From positions 62,001 to 126,000 of the forward strand of contig NZ_BARF01000031.1 of the NCBI RefSeq assembly GCF_000367365.1: a stretch of DNA of 64,000 nucleotides, given 5' to 3'. The notes below the pieces were generated by a model that saw only the letters and a program-made list of their open reading frames with translations, did no database searches and was not told the origin of the DNA. Origin of the DNA: Streptomyces prunicolor NBRC 13075. Its GTDB lineage: Bacteria; Actinomycetota; Actinomycetes; Streptomycetales; Streptomycetaceae. This document shows, one piece after another, positions 1-7,560 of this stretch. The translations under genes and the position numbers were made by a program. Within the stretch, counting starts at the first letter, position 1; each line of letters begins with the position of its first letter.

Positions 1-397
1 GACCGACCCGTGGGGCGCCCACGCGGCCACCGCCGACCACGACGCCGTACCCCAGGTCGTCTTCACCGACCCGGAGGCCGCGTCCGTCGGCCTCTCCCTC
101 GCCGAGGCGGAAGCGGCCGGCCACCGCGTCCGCGCGGTCGACGTCGAGTTCTCCTCGGTCGCCGGCGCCGGCCTCTACGCCGACGGCTACCGAGGCCGCG
201 CCCGCATGATTGTCGACCTCGACGACGAGATCCTGCGCGGCGTCACCTTCGTGGGCCCCGGCGTCGGCGAACTGATCCACTCGGCCACCATCGCGGTAGC
301 CGGCCAGGTCCCGATCAACCGCCTGTGGCACGCGGTCCCGTCGTACCCGACGATCAGCGAGGTATGGCTGCGCCTGCTGGAGGCCTACCGGGGCTGA
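1..397 (+). CDS. FAD-dependent pyridine nucleotide-disulfide oxidoreductase, C-terminal part (5' end outside window)
   Basis: Only the last ~131 codons are present, read from base 2 to the TGA at 395-397. The text VVFTDPEAASVGLSLAEAE, followed by ARMIVDLDDEILRGVTFVGPGVGELIHSATIAV, is the dimerisation domain of the class I disulfide oxidoreductase family (mercuric reductase, dihydrolipoamide dehydrogenase, glutathione reductase). The usual C-terminal HPT-x-SE motif appears as VPSYPTISEVW, with the active-site His replaced by Tyr-Pro context, as in many actinobacterial 'pyridine nucleotide-disulfide oxidoreductases'. The FAD-binding half and redox-active CxxxxC would lie upstream, so the exact substrate cannot be decided from this fragment. 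Confidence 0.85.
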   Translation, partial: TDPWGAHAATADHDAVPQVVFTDPEAASVGLSLAEAEAAGHRVRAVDVEFSSVAGAGLYADGYRGRARMIVDLDDEILRGVTFVGPGVGELIHSATIAVAGQVPINRLWHAVPSYPTISEVWLRLLEAYRG

Positions 398-435
398 ACA
401 CGCCTGATTATCTCGGGTAGTTGACAGCCGATTCC

Positions 436-1080
436 CTACGGCAACTCGAAGCCCAGCGCAGCCGACGCCGCATCCGGTGTCGGCTGCGCCCAGCGCTCCG
501 CCATCGCCTCGTTCGAGGACAGGGAGCGCAGTTCCGCGCGGTCGAGATAGAGCAGGCCGTCGAGGTGGTCCGTCTCGTGCTGGACGATCCGCGCGGGCCA
601 CCCGGTGAACACCTCGTCCACCGCCCTCCCGTGCTCGTCCTGCCCGGTCAGCCGCACCGAAGTGTGCCGTGCGACCACCGCCTGCCAGCCCGGCACGCTC
701 AGGCACCCCTCGAAGAACGCGGCCCGGGCGTCGCCGACCGGCTCGTACGACGGATTGACCAGTACCCGGAACGGCTGCGGCACCCGCCCGCGCGCCACCC
801 GCACCTCGTCCGGCACCGGCGCCGGATCCTCGATCACCGCGATCCGCAGCCCCACCCCGACCTGCGGGGCCGCGACACCCACCCCAGGCGCCGCGTGCAT
901 GGTCTCGCGCAGCGCCTCCACGAACCGGGCCAGCAGCGCGGGTTCCAACTGGCCGTCGAACGGCTCGATACCGCGCCGCAGCACCGGGTCGCCGGCCGCG
1001 ACGATGGGCAACGGGCCGCCGGCGGCGAGGAGTTCCTCGACCCGCTCGGCCAGGGGCGCGTGATCACTGGGAAGTGCCAT
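436..1080 (-). CDS. def: Peptide deformylase
   Basis: Removes the N-formyl group from nascent polypeptides. All three family motifs are intact in this 214-aa protein: GVGVAAPQ (about 66-73), EGCLS (124-128, metal-ligand Cys) and QHETDH (167-172, two metal-ligand His and the catalytic Glu). The ATG at 1080 gives the usual family length; an upstream in-frame start would only add a Arg/Trp-rich 20-residue leader. The C-terminal tail after residue 185 is longer than in E. coli Def, as is common for secondary actinobacterial deformylases. It is divergent from the PepSY protein at 1255. Streptomyces usually carry several def paralogues, so this need not be the essential copy. Confidence 0.95.
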   Translation of the reverse strand: MALPSDHAPLAERVEELLAAGGPLPIVAAGDPVLRRGIEPFDGQLEPALLARFVEALRETMHAAPGVGVAAPQVGVGLRIAVIEDPAPVPDEVRVARGRVPQPFRVLVNPSYEPVGDARAAFFEGCLSVPGWQAVVARHTSVRLTGQDEHGRAVDEVFTGWPARIVQHETDHLDGLLYLDRAELRSLSSNEAMAERWAQPTPDAASAALGFELP

Positions 1081-1254
1081 CGCGCCAGGATGCCATGGCC
1101 CCCGGCGCCACCCGATGTGACCCACGCCATACGCATCCACGGGAACTCGCGGCCTTCACGCCCCGACTACTGGACCACTACGGCAACGACACACCATCAC
1201 CCGCCCGATTCCATGCCCCGTCCCCCTCCTCCTCGCCCCCGGAGAAGCCCGCCC

Positions 1255-2646
1255 ATGTCCACCGCTCCCTCGACCACCACGGCCGAGGTCCCGCAAGAGC
1301 CCGCCCCGGCACCGTCCCCCAGCCGCTGGGCCCCGCTCCGCCCCCTGGTCCTGCGTCTGCACTTCTACGCCGGAGTGTTCGTCGCCCCGTTCCTGCTCGT
1401 CGCCGCGACCACCGGCTTCCTGTACGCCGGTGCCTTCCAGGCCGAACGGATCGTGTACGCCCATGAGTTGACCGTCTCCGTCGGCGACCGTGAACTGCCG
1501 ATATCGCAGCAGGTGACCGCCGCCCGCAAGGCACACCCCGAGGGCACGGTCTCGGCGGTCCGCCCCTCCCCGGAGGCCGGCGCCACCACCCGCGTCATGC
1601 TCTCCGGCGTGAAGGGCATCGCCGCCGACCACACCCTCGCGGTCTTCGTCGACCCGTACACCGGGAAGGTCCGCGGCGCGCTCGAACAGTACGGCTCGAC
1701 CGGTGCGCTTCCGCTGCGCACCTGGATCGACGAGCTCCACCGCGATCTCCAACTCGGCGAAACCGGCCGCCTGTACAGCGAGTTCGCCGCGAGCTGGCTG
1801 TGGGTCATCTCGGGCGGTGGCCTGGTGCTGTGGTTCTCCCGGCGCCGCGCCCTGCGCAAGGTGCGCGGCACGAGCGGCCGGCGCCGCACCCTCGGCCTGC
1901 ACGGCACGGTGGGTGTCTGGACCGCCGTGGGCTTCATCTTCCTCTCGGCGACCGGACTGACCTGGTCGACCTACGCCGGCGCCAACATCGACGAACTCCG
2001 CACCTCCCTCGGCCAGTCCACCCCCTCGGTGTCGGCCGCGGCGAGCGGCGAGCACGCGGGCCACGGCGGCGCCACCGCGACCGGCGACGCCCAACACGGC
2101 GTAGGACTCGACAAGATCCTCGCCGCCGCCCGAGCCGAAGGGCTCGGCAACCCCGTCGAGATCGTGCCGCCCGCCGACGCGAACTCCGCGTACGTCGTCC
2201 GGCAGGTCCAACGCAGCTGGCCCGAGAAACAGGACGCCGTCGCCGTCGACCCCGCCACCGGCAAGGTCACCGACGAACTCCGGTTCGCGGACTACCCGTT
2301 GCTCGCCAAACTGACCCGCTGGGGCATCGACCTGCACACCGGCGTCCTCTTCGGTCTGGTCAACCAGATAGCCCTGATGCTGCTCGCGGGCTCGCTGATC
2401 CTGCTGATCGTGTGGGGCTACCGCATGTGGTGGCAGCGCGGCCGGGGTTCCTCCTTCGGCCGCCCGATACCGCGCGGCGCGTGGGCCCAGGTGCCCCCGC
2501 TGCTCCTCGTCCCGTGCCTGACGGTGATCGCCGTACTCGGTTACTTCGTACCGCTGTTGGGCATCCCGCTGGCCGCGTTCATCGCCGTGGACGTGGTGCT
2601 GGGCGAGGTCGCGCACAGGCGAGGGCAGCGGACGTACGCGAAGTAG
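1255..2646 (+). CDS. PepSY-associated transmembrane protein
   Basis: This 463-aa integral membrane protein has the PepSY-associated TM architecture. TM1 is at about residues 36-58 (LHFYAGVFVAPFLLVAATTG). An extracytoplasmic PepSY-like segment (ITAARKAHPEG...VDPYTGKVRG) follows, then TM2 (WLWVISGGGLVLWF) and TM3 (TVGVWTAVGFIFLSATGL). A second PepSY-like loop (KILAAARAEGLGNP...VDPATGKVTDELRF) comes next, then a C-terminal set of helices. A His/Gly-rich stretch (GEHAGHGG) lies in the second loop. ATG 1255 was chosen because the hydrophobic core and Ala/Pro-rich cytoplasmic tail begin there; the long frame upstream overlaps the deformylase gene. Family members are linked to iron or copper uptake and membrane reductase functions, but the exact role is unknown. 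Confidence 0.85.
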   Translation: MSTAPSTTTAEVPQEPAPAPSPSRWAPLRPLVLRLHFYAGVFVAPFLLVAATTGFLYAGAFQAERIVYAHELTVSVGDRELPISQQVTAARKAHPEGTVSAVRPSPEAGATTRVMLSGVKGIAADHTLAVFVDPYTGKVRGALEQYGSTGALPLRTWIDELHRDLQLGETGRLYSEFAASWLWVISGGGLVLWFSRRRALRKVRGTSGRRRTLGLHGTVGVWTAVGFIFLSATGLTWSTYAGANIDELRTSLGQSTPSVSAAASGEHAGHGGATATGDAQHGVGLDKILAAARAEGLGNPVEIVPPADANSAYVVRQVQRSWPEKQDAVAVDPATGKVTDELRFADYPLLAKLTRWGIDLHTGVLFGLVNQIALMLLAGSLILLIVWGYRMWWQRGRGSSFGRPIPRGAWAQVPPLLLVPCLTVIAVLGYFVPLLGIPLAAFIAVDVVLGEVAHRRGQRTYAK

Positions 2647-2657
2647 CGACGCACGGG

Positions 2658-2692
2658 AAGGGGCCCGGTTCCGCACCGGAACCGGGCCCCTT
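2658..2692. terminator. Strong bidirectional stem-loop terminator
   Basis: A perfect 15-bp inverted repeat (AAGGGGCCCGGTTCC at 2658-2672 and its complement at 2678-2692) with a 5-nt loop lies between the convergent genes ending at 2646 and 2714. The outer AA/TT pairs and following TTCT make it a good rho-independent terminator for both genes. Confidence 0.85.
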
Positions 2693-2713
2693 CTGTGCTT
2701 GAACTGCCGTGTC

Positions 2714-3055
2714 TCAGACCCGCTCGAAGTCACCCGCGAGCGCCGAGGCGATCCGCAGATGCGAACCCGCCTCCTCGTGCCGACCCTGGCGCTCCAGCGT
2801 GCGGCCCAGCATCAGCCGCGCGTAGTGCTCCACCGGGTCACGCTCCACGAGGACACGCAACTCGCTCTCGGCGCGCCGCAGTTGGGCCGAGTGGTAGTAG
2901 GAGCGCGCCAGCAACAGGCGCGGCCCGGTCTGCTCGGGCACCTCCTCGACCAGCCCGCCCAACACCCGCGCCGCCGCGGCGTAGTCCTTGGCGTCGAAGA
3001 ACATCTGCGCGCGCTCCCAGCGCTCCGCCGGTGTTCCGTGGTCGTAGTACGTCAT
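2714..3055 (-). CDS. Tetratricopeptide repeat protein
   Basis: A 113-aa, all-helical protein with about three TPR-like repeats: RWERAQMFFDAKDYAAAARVLGGLVEEVP, GPRLLLARSYYHSAQLRRAESELRVLVERDP and EHYARLMLGRTLERQGRHEEAGSHLRIASAL. It has no signal peptide or catalytic motif, so a protein-protein interaction role is likely. The start at 3055 is supported by a GGAGGT ribosome site ending about 9 nt upstream; the alternative start ten codons earlier overlaps that site. It lies 55 bp downstream of the two MarR-type genes on the same strand and may be co-transcribed. Small TPR proteins of this shape are conserved in Streptomyces without a known function. Confidence 0.8.
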   Translation of the reverse strand: MTYYDHGTPAERWERAQMFFDAKDYAAAARVLGGLVEEVPEQTGPRLLLARSYYHSAQLRRAESELRVLVERDPVEHYARLMLGRTLERQGRHEEAGSHLRIASALAGDFERV

Positions 3056-3110
3056 GTCCACTTGACCTCCTTCGACATGCCACAACGGCCGGTGTTGGTT
3101 GAATATTCCA

Positions 3111-3554
3111 CTACCTTCCGGTGGTGGCCAGCTCCGCGTTCGCCCGCTCGGCGACCAGGGTCAGCACGCGGCCGGTGGCCAGCAGGTCCTCCTCCGGGAT
3201 GCCGCCCCAGATCCTGGCGCTCGCCGCGCTCGTCTCCTGCACGATCCGTTCGTACAGGGCGCGGCCCGCGTCCGTGATCCGCACGTCGGAGGCGTCCGTC
3301 GCGACGAGTCCGGCCGCGATCAGTTCGTCGATGCTGCCCTGTACGGAGTCCTCGTCGGTCTTCAGGGCCGCGACGGTGTCCGCGGCGAGCTGCCCGCGGT
3401 CGACGGGCCCGGCGGCGAGAGTGAGCGGTCGCAGGACGATCTGCTGCTGGAAGACGAGGCCGTGGCGGGTGAGGACGCGCTCCAGGACGGCGCGGGCGGC
3501 GTAGTGGGCCAGGCTGAGCGTGCGGGCGTCCGCGGGGGATGTGGTGGTGGTCAT
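3111..3554 (-). CDS. MarR-like winged-helix protein
   Basis: This 147-aa protein has a MarR/wHTH shape: helices at LAHYAARAVLERVLTRHGLVFQQQIVLRPL, a recognition region GQLAADTVAALKTDEDSVQGSIDELIAAGLV, and a wing VATDASDVRITDAGRALYERI. It is diverged from classical MarR and lacks the DxR wing signature of its neighbour. Its start codon overlaps the stop of the upstream MarR gene by four bases (ATGA at 3551-3554), so the two are translationally coupled. Possibly it partners the upstream regulator or senses the same signal. The ligand is unknown. Confidence 0.75.
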   Translation of the reverse strand: MTTTTSPADARTLSLAHYAARAVLERVLTRHGLVFQQQIVLRPLTLAAGPVDRGQLAADTVAALKTDEDSVQGSIDELIAAGLVATDASDVRITDAGRALYERIVQETSAASARIWGGIPEEDLLATGRVLTLVAERANAELATTGR

Positions 3555-4039
3555 GTCTGCTCCTTCTCGTGCTCACGCGCAGGGACGGGTGCAAGGGGTG
3601 TGTCGAGCAGGGTCGCCAGGTCCCGGCTGAACTCCTGGGCCCGTGCGCTGTCGAGACCGCCGAGCGGCTCCAGCAACTGCTCCAGAAGTCCGTGTACGAC
3701 CTTGATCGCCCGGCGGGTCACGTCACGACCCTCGTCCGTGAGGGCCAGTTGGACGGCGCGCGGGTCGCGGGGGTCCCGGGTGCGCTCGACGAGGCCGGCG
3801 GACTCCAGGGCGCGGGCCAGCTTCGAGACGTAGAGCGCTTCGAGGCCGGTGTGGTCGGCGAGGTGTCGCTGGCTGGGGCGCAGCCCGGAGCGATGCATGC
3901 CGTACAGCGAAGCCACCAGGGAGTACTGCGCATGGGTCAGTCCCAGGGGTGCCACCGCGCGGTCGACCGCCACGCGCCACTTCATCGACAGTCGCCAGAC
4001 CAGGAAACCGGGCGTCGCGCCCGTGGATGCCGTGCTCAT
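3551..4039 (-). CDS. MarR family transcriptional regulator
   Basis: A 162-aa MarR protein with the full fold: N-terminal dimer helices, HTH (RHLADHTGLEALYVSKLARALESAGLVERTR), the wing with the conserved DPRDPRAVQLALTDEGR signature, and C-terminal helices. It is likely a ligand-responsive repressor that controls its own operon. The two copies of a 12-bp direct repeat immediately upstream (4053-4079) lie where an operator would be. The first gene of a three-gene run with the second wHTH gene and the TPR gene. It is divergent from the pirin gene at 4219, so it may regulate that gene too, but no effector can be inferred. Confidence 0.9.
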   Translation of the reverse strand: MSTASTGATPGFLVWRLSMKWRVAVDRAVAPLGLTHAQYSLVASLYGMHRSGLRPSQRHLADHTGLEALYVSKLARALESAGLVERTRDPRDPRAVQLALTDEGRDVTRRAIKVVHGLLEQLLEPLGGLDSARAQEFSRDLATLLDTPLAPVPAREHEKEQT

Positions 4040-4052
4040 GGCCGATACAGTA

Positions 4053-4079
4053 CATGGCTACTATATCCATGGCTACTAT
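4053..4079. promoter_or_regulatory. Direct-repeat operator candidate in the marR promoter
   Basis: The 12-mer CATGGCTACTAT occurs twice, 15 bp apart (4053-4064 and 4068-4079), in a locally AT-rich stretch beginning 14 bp upstream of the MarR start codon. The element also contains CATGG...CCATG inverted arms. This is the expected place and size for a MarR operator overlapping the -10 region. Binding is inferred. Confidence 0.6.
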
Positions 4080-4218
4080 TTTTGAACGGGAGACCGGCGA
4101 GACGGCGGCAAGGGGACGGCGGGGGAGAGGCGGCATCGGCGCGAGGCTGAGGGGTGAGGGGTGAGGGGCGGCGGGTGACGGACTGACGGAACCGCCTCGG
4201 CGGGACTAGGTTGTCGCC

Positions 4219-5184
4219 ATGAGCAATCTTGATCGCGAAGCGGTTCCGGCCCTGTGCGGCGGCCGCGGTTTCGTGGTGGCGGAGCCCGTCCGTGAACTCC
4301 TCAGCCCGCGCCGGGTCCAGCTCGGCGAGTCCACCGAAGTCCGCCGACTGCTGCCCAACCTGGGCCGCCGTATGGTCGGCGCCTGGTGCTTCGTAGATCA
4401 CTACGGCCCCGACGACATCGCCGACGAGCCCGGGATGCAGGTGCCCCCGCACCCCCACATGGGCCTGCAGACGGTGAGCTGGCTGCACGAGGGCGAGGTG
4501 CTGCACCGCGACTCGACCGGCAGCGTCGCGACGATCCGCCCGCGCGAACTGGGCCTCATGACCTCCGGCCGCGCGATCAGCCACGCCGAACAGAGCCCCA
4601 AGACACACGCCCGCTTCCTGCACGGCGCGCAGCTCTGGGTCGCCCTCCCCGACGGTGACCGGCACGTCGAGCCGCACTTCGAACACCACGCCGAACTGCC
4701 GGTCGTCACGGCTCCGGGCCTGCGGGCCACGATCGTCCTCGGCGACGTCGACGGCGCGGCCTCGCCCGGCACGACGTACACCCCGATCGTCGGCGCGGAC
4801 CTGGCCCTCGCGGCCGGCGCGGACGTACGCCTGCCGCTGGAACCGGACTTCGAGTACGCCGTCCTCGCCATGTCCGGCGAGGCCCACGTCGACGGCGTCC
4901 CGGTCCTCCCGGGCTCGATGCTCTACCTCGGCTGCGGCCGCACCGAACTCCCGCTGCGCGCCGTGTCGGACGCGGGCCTGATGCTGCTGGGGGGCGAGCC
5001 GTTCGACGAGGAGCTGATCATGTTCTGGAACTGGATCGGCCGCACCCAGGAGGAGATCCAGCAGGCCCGCACGGACTGGATGACCGGGTCACGCTTCGGT
5101 GAGGTGAAGGGGTACGACGGCGATCCGTTGCCGGCTCCTGAACTGCCTCCGGTGGCGTTGAAGCCGCGAGGGAGAGTGCGCTGA
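4219..5184 (+). CDS. Pirin family protein
   Basis: A 321-aa bicupin. The N-terminal cupin contains the pirin metal-site signature HPHMGLQTVSWLHEGEVLHRDS (His-x-His, later His and Glu) and the conserved GLMTSGRAISHAEQSP block. The C-terminal cupin (FEYAVLAMSGEAHVDGVPVLPGSMLYLGCG) and the GGEPFDEELIMFWNWIGRTQEEI tail are typical pirin. Pirins are cytoplasmic iron proteins; some have quercetinase activity and others modulate partner enzymes such as pyruvate dehydrogenase. The start ATG 4219 agrees with the family N-terminus. It is divergent from the MarR operon with about 180 bp between. The substrate is not deducible. Confidence 0.93.
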   Translation: MSNLDREAVPALCGGRGFVVAEPVRELLSPRRVQLGESTEVRRLLPNLGRRMVGAWCFVDHYGPDDIADEPGMQVPPHPHMGLQTVSWLHEGEVLHRDSTGSVATIRPRELGLMTSGRAISHAEQSPKTHARFLHGAQLWVALPDGDRHVEPHFEHHAELPVVTAPGLRATIVLGDVDGAASPGTTYTPIVGADLALAAGADVRLPLEPDFEYAVLAMSGEAHVDGVPVLPGSMLYLGCGRTELPLRAVSDAGLMLLGGEPFDEELIMFWNWIGRTQEEIQQARTDWMTGSRFGEVKGYDGDPLPAPELPPVALKPRGRVR

Positions 5185-5291
5185 CCTGCTGGGACATGCC
5201 ACAGGGTTGCCTGACACGGGCGTGCCAGGGGTGGCGAGCATCGGTTGCGGCAGTGTCCACGTCACAGCCCATGCCCTCCACCCACCGGGAA

Positions 5292-6410
5292 TCAGGCCGC
5301 GACGAGCTCCTGCTCGCGGTCCGGCGTCTTGATCTTGGGCTTCTTGTTCGGCAGTGAGAGCCGGAAGACCTTGTGCCACGCGGAGAACACCTGCTTGGGC
5401 AGCGGCCCGGTGACGTACTCCAGCTCGTACTTCTCGAACAGCGCGCGCACCTTCACCGCGACCTCGGCGTACCGGTTGCTCGGCAGGTCCGGGAACAGGT
5501 GGTGCTCGATCTGGTGCGACAGGTTGCCGGTCATGAAGTGCATGGCCTTGCTGCCGCTGATGTTCGCCGAGCCCATCATCTGGCGCAGGTACCACTGGCC
5601 GCGGGTCTCGCCCTTGATCGACCGGCGCTCGAAGACCTGCACGCCCTCGGGGAAGTGCCCGCACATGATCACCGAGTGGGTCCAGATGTTGCGGACCAGG
5701 TTCGCGGTGAACGTGGCGGCGAGCGTGGGGAGGAACGACGGGCCCGACAGCAGCGGGTGGATCACGTAGTCCTTGAGCACCTGCTTGCGGATCTTGCGGC
5801 CCACGGCCTTGGCCCGCGCGCGGAACTCCGGGTTCTTGCGGCGGCGCTTGTTCAGGTTCTTGCCGAGTTCCAGGTCGTACGCCGCGATGCCGTACTCGAA
5901 GAAGCAGGCGTTGAGGAAGTTCCACAGCGGCTGGCCGAGGTGGAACGGGTGCCACCGCTGGTCCTCGTCGACGCGCATGATGCCGTAGCCGAGGTCGTTG
6001 TCCTTGCCGATCACGTTGGTGTACGTGTGGTGCAGCTCGTTGTGCGAGTGCTTCCACTGCTCGGACGGTGAGACGTGGTCCCACTCCCAGGTGGTGGAGT
6101 GGATCTTCGGGTCCCGCATCCAGTCCCACTGGCCGTGCAGGATGTTGTGGCCGATCTCCATGTTGTCCATGATCTTCGCCACGGAAAGACCGGCGGTGCC
6201 GAGCAGCCACGCGGGCGGGAAGAGCGAGAACAACAGCACGCCCCTGCTGGCCAGTTCGAGCTTGCGCTGCGCCGAGATGACCTTGCGGATGTAGGCGGCG
6301 TCCTTCTCGCCGCGGCCGGCGATCACCTCGTCGCGGATCGCGTCCAGCTCGCGGCCGAGCTCCTCGATCTGCTCCGCGGTCAGGTGGGCGGTGGGGTCGG
6401 TGGCGGTCAA
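5292..6410 (-). CDS. Membrane fatty-acid desaturase (acyl-CoA/acyl-lipid type)
   Basis: A 372-aa di-iron membrane desaturase. The three histidine boxes are present: HNILH (88-92), HSHNELHH (121-128) and HQIEHH (299-304), the last followed by LFPDLPSNRY. Hydrophobic hairpins lie at about 55-80 and 220-250. The start is TTG at 6410: it has an AGGAG site 5-6 nt upstream and lies 7 bp after the reductase stop. The longer upstream frame would overlap the reductase and is Arg/Pro-rich. The pair resembles the mycobacterial DesA3 / Rv3230c electron-transfer arrangement (known family biology). The product would introduce a double bond into a long acyl chain; the position is not predictable. It ends about 105 bp from the convergent pirin gene. 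Confidence 0.93.
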   Translation of the reverse strand: MTATDPTAHLTAEQIEELGRELDAIRDEVIAGRGEKDAAYIRKVISAQRKLELASRGVLLFSLFPPAWLLGTAGLSVAKIMDNMEIGHNILHGQWDWMRDPKIHSTTWEWDHVSPSEQWKHSHNELHHTYTNVIGKDNDLGYGIMRVDEDQRWHPFHLGQPLWNFLNACFFEYGIAAYDLELGKNLNKRRRKNPEFRARAKAVGRKIRKQVLKDYVIHPLLSGPSFLPTLAATFTANLVRNIWTHSVIMCGHFPEGVQVFERRSIKGETRGQWYLRQMMGSANISGSKAMHFMTGNLSHQIEHHLFPDLPSNRYAEVAVKVRALFEKYELEYVTGPLPKQVFSAWHKVFRLSLPNKKPKIKTPDREQELVAA

Positions 6411-6417
6411 GGTGCTC

Positions 6418-7473
6418 CTACCGTTCGATGTCGCAGGGGCCCGCGGCGGCGGACACGCAGGTCTGGATGAGGACGCCCGGTTCGGCCTCGGTGATCTCGC
6501 CGGTGCGCAGGTCGCGGACGGCGCCCGCCTTGAGCGGCGTGACACAGCCGAAGCAGATGCCCATGCGGCACCCGGAGGGCATGAGCACGCCGGCCTCCTC
6601 GCCGACGTCCAGCAACGGCGTGGCGCCGTCCGCGCCGACGGTCTTGCCGGTGGCGCTGAACGTGACCTCGCCGCCGTCGCCGGTGACGACGATGTTGGGG
6701 CGGAAGCGTTCGGTGTGCAGGCGCTCTTGTACGCCGTGCTCGCTCCAGTGCGCTTCGGCGGCGTCGAGCAGGCCTGTGGGCCCGCAGGCCCAGGTCTCGC
6801 GCTCGGCCCAGTCGGGCACGAGTTCGTCGAGACGGGCGATGTCGAGCTTGCCGTCAGTGTCGGTGTGCACCTCGGTGAGCCGCAGCTTCTTCTCCGCGGC
6901 CAGGCCGTGCAGTTCGTCGCGGAAGATCACGTCCTGCGGCCGCGGCGCGCAGTGGACCATGACGACGTCGTCGAACTCGGTGTCGCGCAGCATGCCCATC
7001 ACGGGCGTGATGCCGCTGCCGGCCGTCAGGTAGAGCACCTTGGCGGGCTTGGCCCGCGGCAGCACGAAGTCACCGGTCGCCTGGTCGAGCTGGATCAGCG
7101 TGCCCGGTTTCGCGCTGCGGACCAGGTGGTTGCTGACCTTGCCGTCCGGGATCGCCTTCACGGTGATCGTGACGCGGCCGTCCTGGCGGTTCGTCGGCGA
7201 GGTGACCGAGTAGGCACGCCACAGGCGCACTCCGTCGACGTCGACCCCGATCCGTACGTACTGACCGGCCGTGTGGCCGCGCCAGCCCCGTCCCGGTCTG
7301 ATCACGATGGTCGCGGCGTCACCCGTCTCGGGGTGCACGGCCTCGATGCGCCCACGCAGGTCGGCGCCCGCACGGAGCGGGCTGACCAGGTCGAGGTAGT
7401 CCGACGGCAGCAGCGGCGTCGTGACCATCTCCAGCAGTTTCCACGCCCTGGTGCGGAGGGCTGTACTCGTCAT
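6418..7473 (-). CDS. Flavodoxin/ferredoxin-NADP(H) reductase with C-terminal [2Fe-2S] domain
   Basis: This 351-aa, three-domain electron-transfer protein has an FAD domain with RAYSV (86-90), an NAD(P) domain with AGSGITP (151-157) and ACGP (229-232), and a plant-type 2Fe-2S ferredoxin domain with ligands Cys302, Cys307, Cys310 and Cys339 (SGCRMGICFGC ... QTC). It is likely to pass NADPH electrons to the desaturase encoded 7 bp downstream in the same operon, as shown for the Rv3230c/DesA3 pair. The ATG at 7473 matches the family N-terminus (a helical ALRTRAWKLLEMVTTPLLPSDYLDLVSP leader). Transcription probably starts in the short divergent region shared with the PucR gene. Confidence 0.93.
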   Translation of the reverse strand: MTSTALRTRAWKLLEMVTTPLLPSDYLDLVSPLRAGADLRGRIEAVHPETGDAATIVIRPGRGWRGHTAGQYVRIGVDVDGVRLWRAYSVTSPTNRQDGRVTITVKAIPDGKVSNHLVRSAKPGTLIQLDQATGDFVLPRAKPAKVLYLTAGSGITPVMGMLRDTEFDDVVMVHCAPRPQDVIFRDELHGLAAEKKLRLTEVHTDTDGKLDIARLDELVPDWAERETWACGPTGLLDAAEAHWSEHGVQERLHTERFRPNIVVTGDGGEVTFSATGKTVGADGATPLLDVGEEAGVLMPSGCRMGICFGCVTPLKAGAVRDLRTGEITEAEPGVLIQTCVSAAAGPCDIER

Positions 7474-7504
7474 GACTCCAGCCTGCTGCGCCTCAAGGCG
7501 TAAA

Positions 7505-7520
7505 GTCCTGACCGCAGGAC
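7505..7520. promoter_or_regulatory. Palindromic operator candidate between desaturase operon and pucR-type gene
   Basis: GTCCTG-ACCG-CAGGAC is a perfect 6-bp inverted repeat in the only 87 bp separating the reductase start (7473) from the divergent regulator start (7561). Its position could control both promoters; the bound protein is inferred to be the divergent PucR-type regulator. Confidence 0.6.
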
Positions 7521-7560
7521 GTAAATCTGGTCGGCTGAATTGTTCGCAGGGAATAGAAAC

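Noticed and set aside
421..1254. The 5' extension of the PepSY protein frame
   Set aside because: It overlaps the complete peptide deformylase gene on the other strand. Its composition changes sharply at 1255, where the real N-terminus begins.
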